From the NCBI GenBank assembly GCA_964559205.1, contig CAZLHV010000001.1:1-47477 (forward strand): a DNA stretch of 47,477 nucleotides, in the 5' to 3' direction. Source of the stretch: GWF2-43-63 sp964559205. Lineage in GTDB: Bacteria > Bacteroidota > Bacteroidia > Bacteroidales > DTU049. This document shows, piece after piece, positions 42,215 through 47,477 of this stretch. Made by a program: the position numbers and the translations under genes. A model generated the notes under the pieces. That model saw only the letters and a list, made by a program, of their open reading frames with translations. It searched no databases and was not told where the DNA came from. Each line of letters opens with the position of its first letter. The first letter of the stretch is position 1.

Positions 42215-43870
42215 TTATTTCTGAATATTCGGCAATTCGAGGCCGTATCCGTTTTTACGATCAACACTTTTTAGAACAACGCCCAGAATCAGGGCTGCGA
42301 CGCCGAGGCCGGCCAGCATAATTAAAGGCACGGTGTAATCGTATGAAACAGCAGCCTGTTCGGGTGTGATCACCCCGTTATTCAGGTCTTCGACCACCTG
42401 CGGATTGGTGTTGTCGAGAATTTTACCAATCAGCATCGGGAATAACCATAAACCAATGTTTTGAATCCAGAAAATGAGTGCGTAAGCCGATCCGATGACT
42501 TTCTGATCGACCAGTTTCGGAACGCTCGGCCAGAGAGAAGCAGGCACGAGCGAGAAGGATGAACCAAGAATCAGAATGGTGAGATAAGCAATGACAACAC
42601 CCCCAATGGCATCGCCTTGGAACATGGGAAGAATAAACGCGAAGGTGAGGTGACACACAATGAGCAGGATTGAGCCAATCATCAGCATTGAAGCAGCCTT
42701 ACCTTTGGTATCGACATATTTTCCGAGAATCGGGGTAATTCCCACAGCAAGCAGGGGGAACACTGCAAAAATGGTTTCTGCCGACTGACGCATGTAGCCC
42801 ATGTAGCAGAAGGTGATTAAACTCACCACCGAAATGGTCAGTAGTATGAATTTTGTTGCTTTTTTGCTGAAATTGCTGGCGAATGCTGTGCCGGCAACAA
42901 CCAGCATGATGACATACTGAATAATGGTCACCGTGCCGGAAGCCCAGAATGAACCTTCGGGTACCTTCGTAAAGGTAAGGTTACACTGCAACATATTCAC
43001 CGCATATTTCTGGAAAGGGAAAATGGCTGAATAATACAGCACGCAAAGTAAGGCAACGAGCCAGAAACCGGTGCTTGAGAAGATACGGCTGATGTCGCGG
43101 ACTTTGAAAGGATCGTCTTTTTCTTCCGATTCGCGGGTTTGCGCATCGAGTTTTTTATCCATGAAGAAATACACCACAAACATCATGAGGGCAATCATAA
43201 GCAGGATGACGCCGAAAGCGACCGAGCGTGAAACGTCTATGCTGCCACCAAGATGAGCAAACACCGGCGAGAAGATCATACAGGTAGCCACACCCAAACG
43301 TGCCAGCGCCATTTCTGATCCCATGGCCATGGCCATTTCGCGGCCTTTGAACCATTTGACAATACCGCGCGATACGGTAATTCCGGCCATTTCGACACCA
43401 CAACCAAATATCATAAATCCAACCGCCGACATTTTGGCCGATGCCGGCATGCCCTTATAGAAAGGGGCGATACCCAGTTCATCAAAGCCCGGTATATAAT
43501 TCAGATTATTGTTAAACCACGTCTCCAGACCGCTACCGACAAAGGTATCCGTCACCGCATACCAATTGATGACCGCACCGATCAACATCACAATACCCGA
43601 TAAAATGGCGGTGAACCTAACCCCCATTTTGTCGAGAATGATCCCGGCAAAAATCAGGAAGAAGATAAACACATTCAGGAAAGTTTCCGATCCCTGCATG
43701 GTTCCGAAAGCTGTTGAATCCCAGCCACGGGTCGATTGCATTAAATCTTTGATCGGCGACAGAATGTCCATAAAAATGTATGAACAAAACATGGCGAATG
43801 ACAAGAAAACCAATGCGGTCCAACGGACTGCGGGTTTGTCTCTCAACGTTTTTACAGCATTTTCAACCAT
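42215..43870 (-). CDS. MFS transporter, MFSD1-like
   Basis: This 551-residue, 12-helix major facilitator superfamily protein has a short cytoplasmic N-terminus and a long central loop (DKKLDAQTRESEEKDD) between the two six-helix halves. The loop KWFKGREMAMAMGSEMALARLG resembles the motif in MFSD1-like carriers, whose eukaryotic member moves dipeptides; similar bacterial proteins are usually annotated only as MFS. The start at 43870 (MVENAVK) is preferred to a TTG eight codons upstream. It is a single-gene unit with its own terminator. Confidence 0.88.
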   Translation of the reverse strand: MVENAVKTLRDKPAVRWTALVFLSFAMFCSYIFMDILSPIKDLMQSTRGWDSTAFGTMQGSETFLNVFIFFLIFAGIILDKMGVRFTAILSGIVMLIGAVINWYAVTDTFVGSGLETWFNNNLNYIPGFDELGIAPFYKGMPASAKMSAVGFMIFGCGVEMAGITVSRGIVKWFKGREMAMAMGSEMALARLGVATCMIFSPVFAHLGGSIDVSRSVAFGVILLMIALMMFVVYFFMDKKLDAQTRESEEKDDPFKVRDISRIFSSTGFWLVALLCVLYYSAIFPFQKYAVNMLQCNLTFTKVPEGSFWASGTVTIIQYVIMLVVAGTAFASNFSKKATKFILLTISVVSLITFCYMGYMRQSAETIFAVFPLLAVGITPILGKYVDTKGKAASMLMIGSILLIVCHLTFAFILPMFQGDAIGGVVIAYLTILILGSSFSLVPASLWPSVPKLVDQKVIGSAYALIFWIQNIGLWLFPMLIGKILDNTNPQVVEDLNNGVITPEQAAVSYDYTVPLIMLAGLGVAALILGVVLKSVDRKNGYGLELPNIQK

Positions 43871-43996
43871 TGTAGTTTTAATTTGGACGGCCAAATTATT
43901 AAAAAATACAACGCCGTAGAATTTACAACTCTATTTAGAATTTTTACAAATAACATGTTAAACCTAGCATGCAAAAAGAGAGCTAGTTAGGGCTTT

Positions 43997-44608
43997 TTAA
44001 AAAACCTTTACCACCCATTTTGAAGAAAAGAAAACTTCTTCGAAAAAGTCAGAAATAGCAGTCGTGTGACTTGCTTCAGTAATAGCTGCCAGTTCAGCAT
44101 CAATCTCACCACCTTTCAAATACAAAACCCTTGGCTGAGTTCCTTTTGGTTTGCCAATCACAGGTTTAACAAACTGCATAAAAGCAGGGAGAGCCGTGAC
44201 CGCCCGGCTGACCACCACGTCCCAGCGGCCTTTCATTTCTTCGGCTCGCGTTTGAATGGCTTCAACATTTTGTAATCGAAGTGCCGAGGCAACTTCTTTT
44301 ACCACCATGATTTTTTTCCCGATGGAATCAACAAGCGTGAAATGACATTCTGGAAACATGATGGCCAGCGGAATTCCGGGAAATCCGCCACCGGTACCTA
44401 CATCGAGGATTCGTGTGCCTTTGTTGAATGGATACACTTTGGCAATGGCCAGCGAGTGCAAGACGTGCCGCTCGTAGAAGTGATCGAAATCCTTGCGGGA
44501 AATCACATTGATTTTTGAATTCCAGTCGGCATACAAAGCAAACATGTCTGCAAATTGCTTTTGCTGAACGCCGGTGATGTCGGGAAAGTATTTTTTTATC
44601 AGCTCCAT
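43997..44608 (-). CDS. rsmG: 16S rRNA (guanine(527)-N(7))-methyltransferase RsmG
   Basis: This 203-residue SAM-dependent enzyme methylates G527 of 16S rRNA; loss gives low-level streptomycin resistance in several bacteria. The SAM-binding motif DVGTGGGFPGIPLA lies at about 69-82, and the conserved segments DSIGKK and VSRAV follow. The ATG at 44608 is chosen because the family starts with a short helix directly before the Rossmann core; the longer frame to 44722 overlaps nlpC. It lies 8 bp after the NlpC/P60 gene. Confidence 0.94.
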   Translation of the reverse strand: MELIKKYFPDITGVQQKQFADMFALYADWNSKINVISRKDFDHFYERHVLHSLAIAKVYPFNKGTRILDVGTGGGFPGIPLAIMFPECHFTLVDSIGKKIMVVKEVASALRLQNVEAIQTRAEEMKGRWDVVVSRAVTALPAFMQFVKPVIGKPKGTQPRVLYLKGGEIDAELAAITEASHTTAISDFFEEVFFSSKWVVKVF

Positions 44609-44616
44609 GGGCACAA

Positions 44617-45201
44617 TCAGAACTCCGATGTAATGTCCATGAGCGGAACTCTTTCGGCTCTGTAAAAACGGGCCTTGTAATAGGGGCTGCTGAGATAATC
44701 GAAGCGCACGCCGCCATTGCATGCGGAATGAATGAATAAGATATCGTTGTCGAGCACCTCGTACACCATTCCAACATGACCAATACCGCTGCGGTAGCGT
44801 TGTGTATTGACAAAAAACAGAATGTCGCCAGGCCGGATGAGACTATCGGGAACCACACGACCTGAGCCGGCCATGTCGGCAGCACTGGGCGAGAGACTCA
44901 CACCAAGATGGGCATACATGGTCATGACATATCCGCTGCAATCGAAGCCAGCCCGGCTTTTACCAGCCCAACGATACGGTACGCCTAGAAAGCTTTTGGC
45001 ATAGGTAAGCAGTTCGGTGGTAAGGCTGTCGCGAATATAGCGGGCTTTTGCAAGGGTATCGTTCTGAATTTGCGTTTTTACCGAGTCATCGACCTGAGCG
45101 TTTGCCGGGGGCGACGAAACCACCACGCCGGTTTGAGCGATGAGGCTCAACGAAGCGGCTACAACAAAGATCATCAAAAGAGAAACAAAAGAAAATCGCA
45201 T
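44617..45201 (-). CDS. NlpC/P60 family cell-wall peptidase
   Basis: This 194-residue protein has a signal peptide (1-23) and a C40 cysteine-peptidase domain: catalytic C88 in FDCSGYV, H142 in GIGHVGMV and the polar H158 in FIHSA. The enzymes usually cut D-gamma-glutamyl-diaminopimelate bonds in peptidoglycan. It is followed after 8 bp by rsmG. A minus-strand TATCTTTG box at 45236-45243 could drive both. Confidence 0.93.
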   Translation of the reverse strand: MRFSFVSLLMIFVVAASLSLIAQTGVVVSSPPANAQVDDSVKTQIQNDTLAKARYIRDSLTTELLTYAKSFLGVPYRWAGKSRAGFDCSGYVMTMYAHLGVSLSPSAADMAGSGRVVPDSLIRPGDILFFVNTQRYRSGIGHVGMVYEVLDNDILFIHSACNGGVRFDYLSSPYYKARFYRAERVPLMDITSEF

Positions 45202-45512
45202 CCAAAATTATTTACATTCAACAAGGTGTAAAACACAAAGATACATATTTTTTTTAAAGCAGGGAGCTTGCAGTTTTTTGTTATGGCACAAAGACCGGAA
45301 CGATTGTGTGAAGATGGATGAGTGGTTTATTTCAATCTTTTTTTTGAGATACTTGATGATTGTGATGTTTCTTCAGTGGATTAAACCAATGAGTTCGGTA
45401 GGTGAATCAATGTTATCGAAAGTTAAAGCAATGATAAGTGAAAGTGTGGCAAAGAGGAGGAGTAAGCAAGAAGCTAAGAGAGGGGAAGACGGTTCCAGAA
45501 GGTGGGAAAGCG
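45202..45512. other. Intergenic region before the repeat array
   Basis: No gene is supported in these 311 bases. The left part is A/T-rich and probably holds the nlpC promoter (TATCTTTG on the minus strand at 45236-45243). The right part becomes purine-rich on the plus strand and grades into the 21-bp repeats. Confidence 0.5.
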
Positions 45513-45996
45513 ATACAAAATGAGGGAGGACTTGGTGCGAAGCGCACAATTTCATTCGCGAAATGCACGAAGAAGTGTGCAAAACTGACTTTGAGTTGCG
45601 CGAAGTGGAGTTTGAGTCTCGCGAAAAGGAGTGCACGTGTCGCGAAATGCATTTTTGGTAGTGCAAAATGAAGTTTGAGTTGTGCGGAGCGGAGTTTCAG
45701 TAGTGCAAAAGGCGCGGACAGTTGTGCGAAATGCTGTGACAGCAGTGAAATGTAAAATGTCAGTCATGAAATGCAAAGTGTCGGTTGTGAAATGCAATGT
45801 GTTGGACATGAAATGCAATGTGTCAGCAATGAAATGCGTAGTGTCGGTCATGAAATGCAATGTAACAGTAGTGAAATGCAATGTAACAGTAGTGAAACGC
45901 AATGTGACAGTAGTGAAATGTGCAGTGTCGGTCATGAAATACTGAGTGTCGGTAGTGAAATAAGAAATGACAGTTGTGAGTAAAGAGTTTTGAGTG
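45513..45996. repeat. Degenerate 21-bp tandem repeat array, about 23 units
   Basis: Units are exactly 21 bp. The best copies (45850-45912) read RTGAAATGCAATGTAACAGTA. Units toward the left (45535-45744) keep the frame but carry GTGCAAAA or TCGCGAAA starts and more G and C; units toward the right have GTGAAATG starts. There are no unique spacers, so this is not a CRISPR. Because 21 is a multiple of three, several reading frames on both strands stay open and encode 7-residue repeats (LHFTTVT on the minus strand, VKCNVTV and MQCNSSE on the plus). I read this as a minisatellite rather than a gene. Confidence 0.9.
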
Positions 45997-46239
45997 GACA
46001 GTTGTTGGTGGACGATGGCTTTGGCAGAAAGGATCAAACTCAACGATTCCATATCCCCTGGCTCCTTTGTTGTCAGTGGACGATGGAATGGAATTTGTGT
46101 TTGGGGTGTGATTATTTGATTCATTGATTGAATTATGGGGCAGTGGGGGAGTGAGGTTAATAGAATAAATTTGTGAAATTATCTGGTTTTTTTCTTTAAC
46201 GCGATAACTTTTAGTAAACTTTTTCTATTTTTGTTTTAT
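45997..46239. other. Spacer between repeat array and tracrRNA
   Basis: No gene is supported in these 243 bases. Two copies of gtggacgatgg lie at 46008-46018 and 46076-46086. A plus-strand TATTTTTG (46226-46233), matching TAnnTTTG, lies just left of the tracrRNA terminator and could be the -7 box of cas9, though no good -33 partner is visible. Confidence 0.5.
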
Positions 46240-46320
46240 AAAAAAAAGCGATCCCGACATGTCGGGACCACTTTGAATGTTTTCACAACGGAATAATCCT
46301 TATTGTGATTTGCTTAGTTC
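46240..46320 (-). ncRNA. tracrRNA of a type II CRISPR-Cas system
   Basis: Read on the minus strand the RNA begins near 46320 with GAACTAAGCAAATCACAA. The TAAGCAAATCACAA portion (46303-46316) is the anti-repeat and is complementary to TTGTGATTTGCTTA, the 5' end style of the long repeats of Bacteroidota type II-C arrays. A small GGA/TCC stem (46290-46299) follows, then a strong stem built on the palindrome CCCGACATGTCGGG with flanking pairs, then eight T residues (46240-46247). The gene is transcribed away from cas9, 41 bp from the cas9 ATG. The 5' end and exact length of about 80 nt are inferred. Confidence 0.85.
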
Positions 46321-46326
46321 TGAGGG

Positions 46327-46356
46327 CAAATATACAATAAAAAATTAAAAAACAAT
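46327..46356 (-). promoter_or_regulatory. Promoter of the tracrRNA
   Basis: On the minus strand ATTG (46353-46356), 18 bases, then TATATTTG (46327-46334), a perfect TAnnTTTG box. Transcription would start near 46320, which is where the anti-repeat begins. The promoter occupies almost the whole gap to cas9. Confidence 0.65.
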
Positions 46357-46361
46357 ATACT

Positions 46362-47477
46362 ATGAAAAAAATTCTTGGTTTGGATTTGGGAATAAACTCT
46401 ATTGGATGGGCTTTGGTAAACGAAGCTGAAAACACGAGCGAAAAGTCTTCAATTATAAAACTTGGTGTTAGGGTAAACCCATTAACTGTTGACGAATTAA
46501 TGAATTTTGAAAAAGGCAAAAGCATTACAACGAATGCAGATCGTACTTTGAAAAGAAGTATGCGCCGAAATCTTCAACGATATAAGCTTCGCAGAGAAAA
46601 TCTTATCCAAGTTCTTTTGCAAAACAAGTTTATAACTGAAAACACATTACTCTCTGAAAATGGCAATCACACCACTTTTGAAACATTAAGGCTTAGGTCT
46701 AAAGCCGCAACAGAAAAGATATCGTTAGAACAATTAGGACGAGTTTTTCTAATGATTAATAAAAAACGAGGATATAAGAGCAGTAGAAAAGCCAAAAATC
46801 AGGAGGAAGGCCAGCTGATTGATGGAATGGAAATAGCCATGAAATTGTATAATGAACAACTGACTCCTGGCCAATTTGTGTTTCAAAGCTTGCAGAGTGG
46901 CAACAGGTTCATCCCTGATTTTTATCGCTCGGATCTTCTATCTGAATTTGAAAAAGTTTGGAAGTTTCAAAAGCAATTCTATCCTGAGATTTTAAGTGAT
47001 GATTTCCGTGTTGAAATAGAGGGTAAAGGTTTGCGATTTACTTCTGCAGCTTTTTATAAAAAATACGGGTTCAATACAGCTGAGATGAAAGGCTCTCGAG
47101 ATGAAAAAAAACTGCAATCGTATCATTTGCGTTCTGTAGCCATCAAATCAAAGCTGACAAAAGAAGAAGTTGCTTTTGTTTTGGCAGAAATTAACAATAA
47201 TCTTAATGCATCGAGTGGATACTTAGGCTCTATTAGTGACAGAAGCAAAGAGCTCTACTTCAATAAAAAAACAGTTGGAGAGTATCTTATGGCGCAATTA
47301 GATACGAACCCACACACAAAGCTCAAAAACCAAGTTTTCTATCGCCAAGATTATTTGGATGAATTTGATAAAATATGGGAGACTCAAAAATCATTTCACG
47401 ATGTATTGACTCCAGAACTTAAAAAAGAAATAAGAGACATTATAATATTCTATCAACGTCGATTAAAAAGCCAGAAA
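46362..47477 (+). CDS. cas9: Type II CRISPR endonuclease Cas9 (N-terminal part, runs off window)
   Basis: 372 codons are open to the window end without a stop. Cas9 is the RNA-guided DNA endonuclease of type II systems. Residues 1-20 form RuvC-I (KKILGLDLGINSIGWALVNE) with catalytic D8; residues about 59-90 are the arginine-rich bridge helix (DRTLKRSMRRNLQRYKLRRE), followed by a recognition lobe that includes FLMINKKRGYKSSRKAK. The wording is that of the long Cas9 proteins of Bacteroidota type II-C, usually about 1,400 residues, so HNH, RuvC-II/III and the PAM-interacting domain lie beyond the window. There is no AGGAGG; the region before the ATG is A-rich. The codon and base composition is visibly more A/T-rich than in the housekeeping genes to the left. 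Confidence 0.95.
   Translation, partial: MKKILGLDLGINSIGWALVNEAENTSEKSSIIKLGVRVNPLTVDELMNFEKGKSITTNADRTLKRSMRRNLQRYKLRRENLIQVLLQNKFITENTLLSENGNHTTFETLRLRSKAATEKISLEQLGRVFLMINKKRGYKSSRKAKNQEEGQLIDGMEIAMKLYNEQLTPGQFVFQSLQSGNRFIPDFYRSDLLSEFEKVWKFQKQFYPEILSDDFRVEIEGKGLRFTSAAFYKKYGFNTAEMKGSRDEKKLQSYHLRSVAIKSKLTKEEVAFVLAEINNNLNASSGYLGSISDRSKELYFNKKTVGEYLMAQLDTNPHTKLKNQVFYRQDYLDEFDKIWETQKSFHDVLTPELKKEIRDIIIFYQRRLKSQK

Noticed and set aside
45140..45523. 127-codon plus-strand ORF running from inside nlpC to the repeats
   Set aside because: It begins antisense to the nlpC signal peptide, its translation is not protein-like, and it ends in the repeat edge.
45682..45983. Plus-strand ORFs of 87 and 70 codons in the repeat array
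   Set aside because: They stay open because the 21-bp period preserves frame; several frames give 7-residue repeats equally well.
45513..45996. Repeat array as a CRISPR array
   Set aside because: The period is 21 bp with no unique spacers, and the unit does not match the anti-repeat in the tracrRNA.
46283..46525. 80-codon minus-strand ORF opposite the cas9 start
   Set aside because: It overlaps the clear Cas9 RuvC-I and the tracrRNA promoter, and its translation has no recognisable features.

Overview
The window looks like chromosomal DNA from a Gram-negative member of the Bacteroidota. The evidence is a two-partner ExbD cluster with ExbB, two secreted proteins with type IX secretion (T9SS) type A sorting domains, a PorE-like OmpA protein, many OmpA, TPR and beta-barrel envelope proteins, near-absence of AGGAGG ribosome binding sites, and promoters of the Bacteroidota form TTTG-N19-TAnnTTTG (clearest before rpmH). 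Most of the window is ordinary housekeeping and envelope DNA. The exceptional part is the right end.

Layout. 1-6.4 kb (minus): a DsbD-type thiol-disulfide reductase, tilS, and a sacsin/Hsp90-like ATPase overlapping tilS. 6.4-8.9 kb (minus): exbB, a small membrane protein, exbD and exbD, ended by a hairpin terminator, with tRNA-Ser(GGA) upstream. 9.1-12.9 kb (minus): a secreted unknown, nadD, an alkyltransferase-like protein, trmB, an HU/SPOR envelope protein, and rpmH (too short for most ORF finders). 13-16.5 kb: a small lipoprotein (plus) facing a PorE-like TPR/propeller/OmpA protein and a TPR protein. 16.6-20.1 kb (plus): a fused ADP-forming acyl-CoA synthetase, a beta-barrel candidate and a polytopic membrane protein. 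20.2-26.9 kb (minus): yidC, pyrG and a large FAD/Fe-S dehydrogenase. 27.4-31.9 kb (plus): a DUF4139 protein, a T9SS cargo and a TPR-like secreted protein. 31.9-37.3 kb (minus): a tightly packed surface operon of lipoprotein, DUF5723 barrel, T9SS cargo and CapA-like phosphoesterase. 37.4-45.2 kb: a GT-C-like membrane protein meeting rarA tail to tail with no gap, then an OmpA lipoprotein, an MFS carrier, and nlpC/P60-rsmG.

Right end, 45.2-47.5 kb: a degenerate 21-bp tandem repeat array of about 23 units (45513-45996), then an untranslated stretch, then a type II CRISPR-Cas locus entering the window. A tracrRNA gene is readable on the minus strand (about 46240-46320). It has an anti-repeat, a palindromic terminator stem with a U-tract, and a Bacteroidota promoter. 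Transcribed away from it, cas9 begins at 46362 and runs off the end after 372 codons. cas1, cas2 and the CRISPR array are not in the window and would be expected to the right.

Functional themes are envelope biogenesis and energised outer-membrane work (ExbBD, YidC, OmpA/SPOR/NlpC, T9SS cargo), translation and nucleotide housekeeping (tilS, trmB, rsmG, rpmH, nadD, pyrG), and phage/plasmid defence (Cas9). All family calls come from reading motifs; no database search was run.
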